Origin: SG8-40 sp050050435
Lineage (GTDB): Bacteria; Pseudomonadota; Gammaproteobacteria; Burkholderiales; Eutrophovitaceae
Assembly: GCA_050050435.1 (NCBI GenBank)
Contig: JASFUE010000020.1
Span: 1-18,526 of the forward strand
Length of the DNA: 18,526 bases
Direction: 5' to 3'
The notes beneath the pieces are model-generated. The model had not been told where the DNA came from. It searched no databases and worked only from the letters and a program-made list of their open reading frames with translations. The position numbers were made by a program, and so were the translations under genes. Every line of letters starts with the position of its first letter. The stretch's first letter is position 1. Positions 6,136 through 14,409 of this stretch are shown piece after piece.

Positions 6136-7764
6136 TCAGGCCGCGGCATCATCCCACTTCCAGTCGCGATACTGGTCACGCAACGCGGTTTTCAGAAACT
6201 TGCCGGTCGAGGTGCGGGGAATCGCATCAACGAAGACATAGGCATCGGGCACCATCCACTTGATAAACTTACCTGCCAGGTATTGCCGGATGTCCTCCTC
6301 GCTGGCCTGTTCTCCCGGTTTTAAAGTTACCACCGCGAGCGGGCGCTCGGACCATTTTGGATGCGGTACCGCGATCACGGCTGCTTCCTGCACTGCCGGG
6401 TGGCCCATAATCGCGTTTTCGAGATCAACCGAACTGATCCATTCACCACCGGACTTGATCAGGTCCTTGGTGCGGTCAGTGATTTTCATGAAACCGAGCT
6501 CGTCTATGGAAGCAACGTCGCCGGTGCGCAACCAACCATCTTCAGTAAAGCTCTCGCTTGACACCGGCACCCCGTGATAACTGCCGGTAATCCATGGGCC
6601 GTGAACCTGGATTTCACCAACGGCTTTGCCGTCCCATGCAGCCTCGCTGCCATCTTCTTCGATACCTCGCAGGTCAACCAGGGGAAGCGGGTATCCCTGC
6701 ATTGACTGCACGGCGAAACGCGCGTCCTCATCGAGGTGTTGCTGCTGCGCGGTCACTTTCGATACCGTCGCCAGCGGTGAAGTCTCGGTCATGCCCCAGC
6801 CCTGCAATACCTCGATGCCCAGTTTCGCGTACGCGCGAATCATGGCTTCCGGCACGGCTGCGCCACCGACGGTCAGCCGCAGGCCGGGCTGTAATTTCCA
6901 TTTGCCCGGATTCCCGGCAATGATCTGCGCCATCGGCAGCCAGATGGTCGGCACGCCGCAGGACAATGTGACTTTTTCGCTTTCCAGCAGCGGCAGCAGG
7001 TCATCCGGGTGCAGATGCGGCCCGGGGAAAACCATTTTCACCCCGAGCATCGCCGCGGTATAGGGAATGCCCCAGGCATTGGCATGGAACATCGGCACAA
7101 CCGGCAACAGCACATCGTCCCCGGAAATGTCGCATGCATCCGGAATTGCCTGCACCAGCGAATGCAAAACCTGGGAGCGGTGCGAATACACTACCCCTTT
7201 CGGGCGCCCGGTGGTTCCCGACGTGTAACACATGGCACAAGGCTCGTTCTCATCCATTTCCGGATACTCGAAGTCGCCGCTGGCCGTGGCGAGAAACGCT
7301 TCGTATTCATCCATGCCCTGCGCAACCGGTTCACCCGTCAGCGACACCACGATGACGCGCTCCAGGTTGACCTTGTCACGGAACTGCTCGAACAGCGGCA
7401 ACAGAATATCGTCAACGATCAGAAAACGATCACCGGCGTGATCCGCTATGTACCCGATATCTTCGGGCGCCAGGCGCAAATTCAGCGTGTGAAGTACGCC
7501 TCCCGCAACGATCACACCGAAGTAGGATTCATAATGAGCGTAGTGATTCCACATCAGGGTCGCAACGCGATCACCACGTTTCAAGCCCGCTCGCGTCAAT
7601 GCTTCAGCCAGCAAGCGCGAGCGCCTGTAAAAATCCGCGTAAGTGTATCGATGCAGGGATTTGTCCGGCATGCGAGAAACAATTTCCTGTTTCCCGAACA
7701 GTTTTCCCGCCCGCTCAAGAAAATGCGCCAGGTTCAGCGGCGTACGCATCATCGTCGATTTCAT
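6136..7764 (-). CDS. Fatty-acyl-CoA synthetase (AMP-forming, AlkK/DmdB type)
   Basis: This 542-residue ANL-family enzyme activates a carboxylic acid with ATP to an acyl-adenylate and then to the CoA thioester. The motifs are in order: the phosphate loop YTSGTTGRPKG (about 180-190), VVPMFHANAWGIPY, the adenine-binding GWGMTETSPLA, the hinge region DRTKDLIKSGGEWIS and the C-terminal catalytic lysine in PRTSTGKFLK. VPMFHANAWG is shared by medium-chain AlkK ligases and by the 3-methylmercaptopropionate ligase DmdB, so the substrate could be a medium- or long-chain fatty acid or a short thio-acid. The frame opens at a GTG at 7776, but the ATG at 7764 has GAGGGG 4 bases upstream and is preferred. 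The nearest same-strand gene upstream ends at 8101, leaving 336 bp, so it likely has its own promoter. Confidence 0.9.
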   Translation of the reverse strand: MKSTMMRTPLNLAHFLERAGKLFGKQEIVSRMPDKSLHRYTYADFYRRSRLLAEALTRAGLKRGDRVATLMWNHYAHYESYFGVIVAGGVLHTLNLRLAPEDIGYIADHAGDRFLIVDDILLPLFEQFRDKVNLERVIVVSLTGEPVAQGMDEYEAFLATASGDFEYPEMDENEPCAMCYTSGTTGRPKGVVYSHRSQVLHSLVQAIPDACDISGDDVLLPVVPMFHANAWGIPYTAAMLGVKMVFPGPHLHPDDLLPLLESEKVTLSCGVPTIWLPMAQIIAGNPGKWKLQPGLRLTVGGAAVPEAMIRAYAKLGIEVLQGWGMTETSPLATVSKVTAQQQHLDEDARFAVQSMQGYPLPLVDLRGIEEDGSEAAWDGKAVGEIQVHGPWITGSYHGVPVSSESFTEDGWLRTGDVASIDELGFMKITDRTKDLIKSGGEWISSVDLENAIMGHPAVQEAAVIAVPHPKWSERPLAVVTLKPGEQASEEDIRQYLAGKFIKWMVPDAYVFVDAIPRTSTGKFLKTALRDQYRDWKWDDAAA

Positions 7765-7953
7765 CAGGCCCCTCACTCCCGTCTGCGATTCACTTGTCGA
7801 CTCGAAGGATCACAGTTTCATTGTTAATCGCCATACAGGCGCATAGCGCGCACAAACGACATACGCCATCAAATGCCGGTTTGGCACAAGGAAAAGCCCC
7901 TCGACTACTCCCCCGCGGATTGGCCAGCACGAGCATTAGACGCGCCCGCATCA

Positions 7954-7990
7954 TGTCAACCAGAGTTTACGATCTGAAACCGTCTGGTTG
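7954..7990 (-). promoter_or_regulatory. Inverted repeat overlapping a TTGACA -35 box upstream of the acyl-CoA ligase
   Basis: The 336-bp gap between the ligase and the quinone oxidoreductase (7765-8100) holds no convincing gene. Its clearest structure is a perfect 8-bp inverted repeat, CAACCAGA (7957-7964) and TCTGGTTG (7983-7990), with an inner GTTT/AAAC pair (7965-7968, 7977-7980). On the minus strand the proximal arm runs into a perfect TTGACA (7959-7954). The best -10 is TAATGC (7938-7933) at a short 15-bp spacing, so the promoter is tentative. An operator for ligase control is inferred. Confidence 0.4.
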
Positions 7991-8100
7991 CAAAAAACGT
8001 CTGTCACATGCCGCTCGAGCACGATACGCAACGCACTCACACGGCCACAGCCAGCGAATACCGGCAATCACGCGGTGGACAACAACCGCCGTCACACACA

Positions 8101-9075
8101 TCAGGTTGTCAGTACGACCTTGCCGCTGACTCGCTTGTACATCACCTCATTCAGTGCCTGCGCCGCGTCTTCCAGAGGATAGGTTCCATGGATGTGGGGC
8201 TTGACCTTACCCTGCACAAAAAACTGCATCAACTCTTCGTTGTTGCGCCGGTTCTTCTCCGGCTCCTTGCGCGTAAACGCGCCCCAGAACACGCCGACGA
8301 TGGAGCAGCCTTTGAGCAAAGTGAGATTGAGCGGGACTTTCGGTATGTCGCCGGCAGCAAAACCGACCACCAGAAAACGCCCGTTCCAGGCCATATCGCG
8401 CAGTGCGGGTTCCGAGTACGGCCCGCCAACGGGATCGTAAACGACGTCGACTCCTTTACCCGAGGTCAGTTCCTTGACCCTGGCACGCAGGTCCTCCTCA
8501 CCATATTTGATCAGCTCATCTGCGCCATTTTCCTTGCATACCTGCAGCTTCTGATCAGTTGAAGCTGCCGCAATCACGCGCGCGCCCATCATCTTCCCGA
8601 GTTGCACGGCGGCAATGCCGACGCCGCCCGAAGCGCCAAGCACCAGCAGCGTCTCGCCCGCCTTGAGCTGCGCGCGATCCTTCAGGGCGTGATAACTGGT
8701 GCCATAGGTGAGCACAAACGCCGATGCGGGGACGAAGTCCATTGCGTCCGGCATCGGAATCGTGCGATCGGCCTCGACCACCATCTCCTCGGCAAAACCG
8801 CCCCAGGTGTTGAACGCGATGACACGATCCCCCGGTTTCACCGACGTAACGCCTTCGCCGATTTCCTTCACTACTCCCGCCACTTCTCCCCCGGGGGAAA
8901 AAGGCAGTTCCGGCTTGAACTGGTACTTGCCCTGAATAATCAGCGTGTCCGGAAAGTTGACGCCACAGGCTTTTACGGACAGCACCACCTCGCCCTTGCC
9001 CGGGGCAGGCGAAGGAATGTCTTCAACAACCAGTTTCTCCGGCAAACCCAGTTCCTTGCACAGTACTGCTCTCAT
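8101..9075 (-). CDS. NADPH:quinone oxidoreductase family protein (zinc-free MDR)
   Basis: This 324-residue protein is a medium-chain dehydrogenase/reductase of the QOR type. It has the N-terminal GroES-like fold (VKACGVNFPDTLIIQGKYQ, PFSPGGEVAGVV), then a Rossmann domain with the nucleotide motif GASGGVG (147-153). The final segment GTYPLEDAAQALNEV is the usual end of the family. The structural and catalytic zinc cysteines of alcohol dehydrogenases are absent, as expected for the reductase branch. Members reduce quinones or enoyl-type alpha,beta-unsaturated carbonyls with NADPH; the substrate here is not determinable. It starts 27 bp after the phosphotransferase gene with GAGAGGAA ahead of the ATG, so the two form an operon. 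Confidence 0.9.
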   Translation of the reverse strand: MRAVLCKELGLPEKLVVEDIPSPAPGKGEVVLSVKACGVNFPDTLIIQGKYQFKPELPFSPGGEVAGVVKEIGEGVTSVKPGDRVIAFNTWGGFAEEMVVEADRTIPMPDAMDFVPASAFVLTYGTSYHALKDRAQLKAGETLLVLGASGGVGIAAVQLGKMMGARVIAAASTDQKLQVCKENGADELIKYGEEDLRARVKELTSGKGVDVVYDPVGGPYSEPALRDMAWNGRFLVVGFAAGDIPKVPLNLTLLKGCSIVGVFWGAFTRKEPEKNRRNNEELMQFFVQGKVKPHIHGTYPLEDAAQALNEVMYKRVSGKVVLTT

Positions 9076-9102
9076 TCGTTCCTCTCCACTGTTGTTCCTG
9101 CT

Positions 9103-10161
9103 TCAGCTTTTCAGGATCTTTTCCACCTGCCGCCAGCCCGCTTCGGCCATTGGACGGGCCCGCTTGCCCTGCTCGGCAGCATGTTCGCTTGCAGCGGTGC
9201 CGTCCTTCACCCGCCCCATGATGCCCTGAAGAATTCCGGCCAGACGGAACATGTTGTAGGCGAGATAAAAATCCCAGTTGGCAATTTCTGTGCGCCCGGT
9301 ACGGTCGCAATACATGCGGACATACTCTTCTTCGGTCGGAATGCCGAGCGCGCGCAGATCGACACCGCCGATGCCCCGGAACTCTCCCGGCACCAGCCTC
9401 CACGTCATGCAGTGGTAGGCAAAATCAGCCAGCGGATGACCGAGTGTCGACAACTCCCAGTCCAGCACAGCCAGGATGCGCGGTTCAGTGGGATGGAAGA
9501 TGACGTTGTCAATGCGGTAGTCACCATGAACTACGGTGGTTTCATCTCCGGATGGGATGTTCTCCGGCAACCACCCGATGAGATTCTCCATCGCTTCGAT
9601 GTGCTCGGTCTCGGAGGCGCGATACTGCTTGATCCAGCGACTGATCTGACGCTGGATGTAGTTGCCCGGACGGCCAAAATCGGCCAGCCCGACCGCCTCA
9701 TAGTCGACTCGGTGCAATTCCGCGATCACCCGGTTGAGCTCGCCATAGATGGCCCGGCGTTCGTCGACCGTGCAAGCCGGCAACAGGCCATCCCACAGCA
9801 CCCGGCCCTGGACATAGTCCATGATGTAGAAAGCAGTTCCAATGACCGATTCATCCTCGCATAGGCAATAGGGCCGTGCCACCGGCACCTTGGTGCCATG
9901 CAGTGCGCTGATCACCTTGAACTCGCGGTCAACGGCATGTGCCGAGGGCAACAGCTTTCCCGGTGGTTTGCGTCGCAGCACATAGCAGTTTGAACCGGCT
10001 TTGAGCATGAACGTAGGATTGGACTGGCCGCCACTGAATTGTTCGACTTCGAGCGCCCCCGAAAATCCCTCGATATGCTCACGCAAATAGTCCGAAAGCC
10101 GGCCAACGTCGAACCTGTGTCGCTCGTCCACCGGCCTGGTGCCAACGAATTGCTCGTGCAT
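9103..10161 (-). CDS. Aminoglycoside-phosphotransferase-like kinase (ACAD10/APH family)
   Basis: This 352-residue protein has the APH/choline-kinase fold. An N-lobe strand pair ends in CYVLRRKPPG (residues 59-68, with candidate ATP-binding lysine or arginines). The C-lobe has the Brenner motif VVHGDYRIDN (His212, Asp214, Asn219) and the metal-binding DWE (Asp234) in AVLDWELSTLGHP. The GQSNPTF and LSTLGHPLADFAYH segments are typical of the group related to the ACAD10/11 kinase domains, which sit with acyl-CoA genes and are thought to phosphorylate hydroxyacyl-type substrates rather than antibiotics. The start at 10161 is fixed by AGGAGGAG just upstream, although the frame remains open to 10227. 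It is first in an operon with the quinone oxidoreductase and divergent from the SDR. It should not be read as an antibiotic-resistance gene. Confidence 0.87.
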   Translation of the reverse strand: MHEQFVGTRPVDERHRFDVGRLSDYLREHIEGFSGALEVEQFSGGQSNPTFMLKAGSNCYVLRRKPPGKLLPSAHAVDREFKVISALHGTKVPVARPYCLCEDESVIGTAFYIMDYVQGRVLWDGLLPACTVDERRAIYGELNRVIAELHRVDYEAVGLADFGRPGNYIQRQISRWIKQYRASETEHIEAMENLIGWLPENIPSGDETTVVHGDYRIDNVIFHPTEPRILAVLDWELSTLGHPLADFAYHCMTWRLVPGEFRGIGGVDLRALGIPTEEEYVRMYCDRTGRTEIANWDFYLAYNMFRLAGILQGIMGRVKDGTAASEHAAEQGKRARPMAEAGWRQVEKILKS

Positions 10162-10230
10162 TGTCTCCTCCTGAAGCCGCCGATTATCGCATGCGTGCAA
10201 GCAATGGGGCGCGAAGCCGGAAGACATGGA

Positions 10231-10278
10231 ACCCGGTCAAACATGCGCATGCTAGACTCGAAACCAACTTGACCGGGT
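10231..10278. promoter_or_regulatory. Nested inverted repeats in the kinase/SDR divergent promoter region
   Basis: Two perfect 10-bp arms, ACCCGGTCAA (10231-10240) and TTGACCGGGT (10269-10278), flank a 28-bp centre. Inside the centre is a 10-bp palindrome, CATGCGCATG (10242-10251), followed on the plus strand by an extended -10-like TGCTAGACT (10250-10258). The right arm reaches the SDR ribosome site. The layout suits a dimeric regulator controlling both the kinase operon and the SDR. Confidence 0.5.
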
Positions 10279-10284
10279 GATGAC

Positions 10285-11130
10285 ATGAAAGAATTCAAGG
10301 ATCGCGTTGCAGTGGTAACCGGTGGCGCCAGCGGCCTTGGCCGCGCCATGGCGTGGCGTTTTGCCGGGGAAGGCATGAAAATCGTGCTGGCAGACATCGA
10401 ACAGGAGAGTCTTGACACCACGGCCGGGGAGTTGCGCGATGCCGGTCATGCAGTGCACGCGGTTCGTTGCGACGTCTCGCAAGCGCAAGAAGTCGAGGAC
10501 CTTGCCCGACAGACGCTATCTGCATTTGGCGCCGTGCACGTGGTGTGCAACAACGCCGGTGTTGCGCCAGGCGGCGTGATCTGGGAGCACTCGGTCAAGG
10601 ACTGGGAGTGGGCCATGGGGCCCAACGTGTGGGGCGTGATCCACGGCGTTCGCGTGTTTACCCCCATTATGCTCGGGCAGAATACCGAAGCACATATCGT
10701 CAACACCGCCTCGGTGGCCGGCCTGCTCACCCTGCCCGGGATGGGACTGTACTGCGTGACCAAGCATGCCGTGGTTTCGCTCACCGAGTGCCTTCACCAC
10801 GATCTGGTCGCGCACTCCGACAAGGTCCGCTGCTCGGTGTTGTGCCCCGCGTACGTCCCGACCCGTATTGCCGATTCAGAGCGCAACCGCCCGACACACC
10901 TGCGCGATGACAGGCCGAAAACGGAGGACGACCTGCGGCGCGAAGAAGGCATGCGTCACGCTGTTGAGTCAGGCAGGATCTCGGCCGAGGAAGTTGCCAA
11001 CGCAGTATTCGATGCCGTGCGCAACGAGCGTTTCTACATTCTCACCCACCAGCGCATCAAACCGGCGATCGAAACGCGCATGCAGGACATTCTGCTCGAG
11101 CGCCTGCCAACGAATACGCTGACGCGCTGA
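10285..11130 (+). CDS. Short-chain dehydrogenase/reductase (SDR)
   Basis: This 281-residue classical SDR carries the cofactor motif TGGASGLG (12-19), an Asp after strand 2 (ADIE, Asp37) that favours NAD(H) over NADP(H), the NNAG motif (89-92), and the catalytic set Asn114, Ser143, Tyr156 and Lys160 (YCVTK). A C-terminal extension of about 40 residues (ERFYILTHQRIKPAIETRM) is common in SDRs of acyl or steroid-like metabolism. The substrate is not predictable. GGGTGATG before the ATG serves as ribosome site. It is transcribed away from the kinase and quinone-reductase operon across a 123-bp region with operator-like repeats, suggesting joint control. Confidence 0.9.
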   Translation: MKEFKDRVAVVTGGASGLGRAMAWRFAGEGMKIVLADIEQESLDTTAGELRDAGHAVHAVRCDVSQAQEVEDLARQTLSAFGAVHVVCNNAGVAPGGVIWEHSVKDWEWAMGPNVWGVIHGVRVFTPIMLGQNTEAHIVNTASVAGLLTLPGMGLYCVTKHAVVSLTECLHHDLVAHSDKVRCSVLCPAYVPTRIADSERNRPTHLRDDRPKTEDDLRREEGMRHAVESGRISAEEVANAVFDAVRNERFYILTHQRIKPAIETRMQDILLERLPTNTLTR

Positions 11131-11142
11131 GGCCGGACAAGG

Positions 11143-12462
11143 TCACGGCCCGTCTTGCCCGGCAGCATCGGGCGCCGCCTCCGGCAGCCGTGATACCAGC
11201 ACCTTGTCGACGCGGCTGCCATCCATATCGACGACTTCGAAACGGTAACCGCGCCACTCAAAGCTGTCGGCCGGGCGCGGCACCCGTCCCATGCCGGACA
11301 TCGCCATGCCCCCGAGCGTGTGGTATCCGCCTTCATCTTCTTCCGGTAACTCGCGCAGCTGCAGCAACTCCTTGAGATCCATCGTATCGAGCATTCCATC
11401 GATCAACCATGAACCCGGTGTGCGCTCGACGATCATCTGATCATCCTCATCACGGGACGAGGGCATATCTCCGGCGATAGCCTCCAGAATATCGTTGAGC
11501 GTGATCAGCCCCTGAAAATCACCGTACTCATCGACCACGAAGGCGATCTGCAATGGCGAGATCTTGAACGTCTCCAGCATGCGGATACAACTGAGGGTTT
11601 CCGGCACATACAGCGGCTCGCGCATACACGCAGCAAGATCGGCAGTCTTTCCCGCAACCTGCTGCGCGAGGATATCCCTGGCATGGATGACGCCGACGAC
11701 GTTTTCCACGCCGCCGCGGCATACCGGGAAGCGTGAATGCCGGCTGTCGGCAATCTTGCGCAGACTCACCTCGGGCGCCTCGTCAAGATCAACATGGAGC
11801 ACCTCGAGCCGCGGCGTCATTTCAGCCGCGACGGGACGTTCGTCGAGCATCAACACGTTGTGAACCAGGCGTTGTTCGACCTGCGCGAACACGCCTGCTC
11901 TCGTTCCCTGTTCCATCAACAGGCGAATTTCGTCCTCCGATACCGGGGAACGGCGAAATTTCCCCGCTCCGATTGCGCGCAGCACCAGCTCGGTGGAACC
12001 GCTCAACAGGACCACGATCGGCAGCGCAAACCTGGAAAGCAGCCGCATCGGCACTGCCGTCATCGAAGCCACCCGCTCCGGATTGTGTAGCGCCAGACGC
12101 TTGGGCACGAGTTCGCCGATGATCAGCGAAAAATAGGCAATCGCGATGACCACGATGCCCAGCGCCAGGGCATCGCTATGGGGCGCCAGGGCTGGCACCG
12201 TCGACAGCACCCGCGCAAGCTTGTCCGCCAGCGTAGCCCCGCCGAACGCCCCGCTGAAGATGCCGACGAAGGTAATGCCGACCTGTATCGTGGAGAGAAA
12301 ATTCGACGGCTCGCGCGCCAGTGCCAGGGCACTGCCCGCGCCACGATTGCCTTCATTGGCAAGCTGCTGCAAACGGGCTTTGCGGGCGGAGACTACCGCG
12401 ATCTCGGACATCGAGAACAAGCCGTTCAGAAGGAACAACAGGACCAGAATAACGATTTCCAT
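11143..12462 (-). CDS. CNNM/CBS/CorC_HlyC-domain membrane protein (hemolysin family)
   Basis: This 439-residue protein has the three-part architecture of bacterial CNNM/CorC proteins. An N-terminal CNNM membrane domain (about residues 1-185) has hydrophobic helices near 3-19, 60-78, 100-118 and 138-158 and the conserved GLFSMSEIAVVS and GELVPKRLAL blocks. Two CBS domains follow (about 215-335; MTPRLEVLHVDLDE, VVGVIHARDIL, FVVDEYGDFQGLITLNDILEAI), then a C-terminal CorC_HlyC domain (about 355-430; EDEGGYHTLGGMAM). Members are linked to magnesium or cobalt efflux; the hemolysin name is historical. The start at 12462 matches the family N-terminus, with only a weak GGAA upstream; the frame stays open further to 12744. 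It converges with the SDR and is divergent from prfC. Confidence 0.9.
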   Translation of the reverse strand: MEIVILVLLFLLNGLFSMSEIAVVSARKARLQQLANEGNRGAGSALALAREPSNFLSTIQVGITFVGIFSGAFGGATLADKLARVLSTVPALAPHSDALALGIVVIAIAYFSLIIGELVPKRLALHNPERVASMTAVPMRLLSRFALPIVVLLSGSTELVLRAIGAGKFRRSPVSEDEIRLLMEQGTRAGVFAQVEQRLVHNVLMLDERPVAAEMTPRLEVLHVDLDEAPEVSLRKIADSRHSRFPVCRGGVENVVGVIHARDILAQQVAGKTADLAACMREPLYVPETLSCIRMLETFKISPLQIAFVVDEYGDFQGLITLNDILEAIAGDMPSSRDEDDQMIVERTPGSWLIDGMLDTMDLKELLQLRELPEEDEGGYHTLGGMAMSGMGRVPRPADSFEWRGYRFEVVDMDGSRVDKVLVSRLPEAAPDAAGQDGP

Positions 12463-12702
12463 GACAGTAGATTCCGCAAAGACACCATGCTCCAATGTAG
12501 CAACTGAACCGCGGCGATGGAACCTTGCCGATATCACCAAGTGTCTGCCGGGTGTGCATAACGGCTCACCCCCGCAAGCGGCGAACCGACTTGTATGCAC
12601 GTTGTCCAACCGTGTTGCCGGGACCAGATCAGTGAATGGCGGTCTTTCCCCATCAATGCGGCAGGCCATCGGCATTTGGCGGTTGACCGTACAAGACGTA
12701 GA

Positions 12703-14367
12703 ATGCCGACCCGTCAAGCGGCCTCGCCGCATAACGCAACACAAAGCGGCACATCATTGGAACGACTCACCAACCCGATTACACCCGAAGTCGCCCGCCG
12801 GCGCACGTTTGCGATCATCTCGCATCCGGATGCGGGCAAGACGACGCTGACAGAGAAGTTGCTCCTGTACGGCGGCGCAATCCAGGCCGCCGGTACCGTC
12901 AAGGCGCGCAAGTCCGGCAAGTACGCCACATCGGACTGGATGGCGATCGAAAAGGAACGCGGCATTTCCGTCGCCAGTTCGGTCATGCAGTTCGAGTACC
13001 GCAACTGCATCATCAACCTGCTGGACACGCCCGGTCACCGTGATTTTTCCGAAGACACCTACCGTGTACTGACCGCGGTGGATGCCGCACTGATGGTCAT
13101 CGACTGCACCAAGGGTGTGGAGGCGCAAACCATCAAGTTGCTGGAAGTGTGCCGTCAGAGAAACACACCAATCATTACCTTCATCAACAAACTCGATCGT
13201 GAAGGCCGCCATCCGCTCGAACTGATCGATGAGATCGAAGAAGTGCTCAACATTCATTGCGCGCCGATGACCTGGCCGATCGGCATGGGCAAGCGCTTCG
13301 CCGGAATCTACGATTTGCACGGCGATCGCACCCTCCTCTACCCGGCCATCAATAATTCGGACGAGAATGAAATCCGCGGTGTTCCCGGCCTGGATGACCC
13401 TGCCCTGGTCGAGCGTTTCCCGGCCGAAATCGCGGATGCGAAAGAAGAGGTGTCGCTGATACACGCCGATGCCCGCGAGTTCGACCGCGAGCATTTCCTC
13501 GAAGGTGAACTGACCCCGGTGTTCTTTGGCTCGGCGATGAACAATTTCGGCGTCGACCAGGCACTCAATGCACTGGTGAACGAAGCACCCCCGCCGTGCC
13601 CGCGCAAGGCCGTAGAACGCGAGGTTGCTCCAGACGAGCCGAAGTTTGCCGCCTTCGTGTTCAAGATTCAGGCGAATATGGATCCGCAGCACCGTGACCG
13701 CATTGCTTTCCTGCGTGTATGTTCAGGCCGCTTCGAACGCGGTATGAAACTGTTTCATGTGCGCAGCGGCAAGGAAATCCGCGCCAGCCAGGTGGTGAGC
13801 TTTCTGTCGCAACGGCGCGAGACACTGGAAGACGCCTGGCCCGGCGACATCATTGGACTGCTCAATCATGGCAGCATCGACATCGGCGACACCTTTACCG
13901 AGGGCGAAGAGCTCAATTTCGTCGGAATTCCCTATTTCGCACCAGAGCTGTTCCAGGGCGTCACCTTGCGCGACCCGCTCAAGAGCAAACAGTTGCAGAA
14001 GGGCTTGCAGCAACTTGGTGAAGAAGGCGCAATCCAGGTATTCCGGCCAATGATTGGAAACGAAATGATTCTCGGCGCAGTCGGGCTGCTGCAATTCGAA
14101 GTGGTCGCGCACCGGCTCAAGGCCGAATACGGAGTGGATGCAACGACACGCTCCCTGAGTTTTTATGCCGCGCGCTGGGTCACCAGCAAAGACCCGCGCA
14201 AACTCGCCGAATTCCAGAAGCAGCTGGCAGCAAATCTGGCGCTCGATGCTTCGGGCAGCCTCGCCTACCTTGCCACCTCGAAACCGAATCTCGATCTGAC
14301 TATGGAACGCTGGCCGGACATCGAGTTTCACAATATCCGCGAACACGCCCAGCGCCTGAGTAGCTGA
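12703..14367 (+). CDS. prfC: Peptide chain release factor 3 (RF3)
   Basis: RF3 is the translational GTPase that releases RF1/RF2 from the ribosome after termination. The GTPase motifs are plain: SHPDAGKTT (P-loop, residues 40-48), the switch region with KERGISVASSVMQF, DTPGH, and NKLD. The body matches known RF3 through FKIQANMDPQHRDR, PGDIIGLLNHGSIDIGDTF, FTGIP-like VGIPYFAPELF, and EEGAIQVFRP, so RF3 is favoured over EF-G or the tetracycline-type proteins. The start is uncertain. ATG 12703 gives 554 residues; TTG 12757 gives 536 and matches the E. coli N-terminus (529 residues) more closely. Neither has a strong ribosome site. The region between 12463 and 12702 shows no gene or clear promoter. 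It converges on the aminotransferase. Confidence 0.94.
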   Translation: MPTRQAASPHNATQSGTSLERLTNPITPEVARRRTFAIISHPDAGKTTLTEKLLLYGGAIQAAGTVKARKSGKYATSDWMAIEKERGISVASSVMQFEYRNCIINLLDTPGHRDFSEDTYRVLTAVDAALMVIDCTKGVEAQTIKLLEVCRQRNTPIITFINKLDREGRHPLELIDEIEEVLNIHCAPMTWPIGMGKRFAGIYDLHGDRTLLYPAINNSDENEIRGVPGLDDPALVERFPAEIADAKEEVSLIHADAREFDREHFLEGELTPVFFGSAMNNFGVDQALNALVNEAPPPCPRKAVEREVAPDEPKFAAFVFKIQANMDPQHRDRIAFLRVCSGRFERGMKLFHVRSGKEIRASQVVSFLSQRRETLEDAWPGDIIGLLNHGSIDIGDTFTEGEELNFVGIPYFAPELFQGVTLRDPLKSKQLQKGLQQLGEEGAIQVFRPMIGNEMILGAVGLLQFEVVAHRLKAEYGVDATTRSLSFYAARWVTSKDPRKLAEFQKQLAANLALDASGSLAYLATSKPNLDLTMERWPDIEFHNIREHAQRLSS

Positions 14368-14371
14368 TCTA

Positions 14372-14398
14372 GCGGGCGCGCCCCTGCGCCCCGCCTTT
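14372..14398. terminator. Possible bidirectional terminator between prfC and aminotransferase
   Basis: GCGGGCGC (14372-14379) and GCGCCCCGC (14386-14394) form a GC-rich stem with one bulge and a 6-base loop, followed on the plus strand by CTTT. It lies in the 42-bp gap between two convergent genes, where a terminator is expected. The T-run is short. Confidence 0.4.
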
Positions 14399-14409
14399 GC
14401 GTGCTTGCC

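Noticed and set aside
8602..9864. Plus-strand open frame of 420 codons opposite the quinone oxidoreductase and kinase genes
   Set aside because: It lies wholly antisense to two genes with clear motifs, has no recognisable domain and reflects the codon bias of GC-rich genes.
9103..10161. Kinase as an antibiotic-resistance phosphotransferase
   Set aside because: The sequence pattern and the neighbouring quinone oxidoreductase and SDR point to the metabolic ACAD10-like group, not to aminoglycoside-modifying enzymes.
12554..12600. GTGCATA/TATGCAC inverted repeat between the CNNM gene and prfC
   Set aside because: The 7-bp arms are 33 bases apart with no promoter alignment; this is within chance expectation for a 240-bp region.
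12754..13692. Minus-strand open frame of 312 codons opposite prfC
   Set aside because: It is antisense to the highly conserved RF3 GTPase domain and its translation has no family features.
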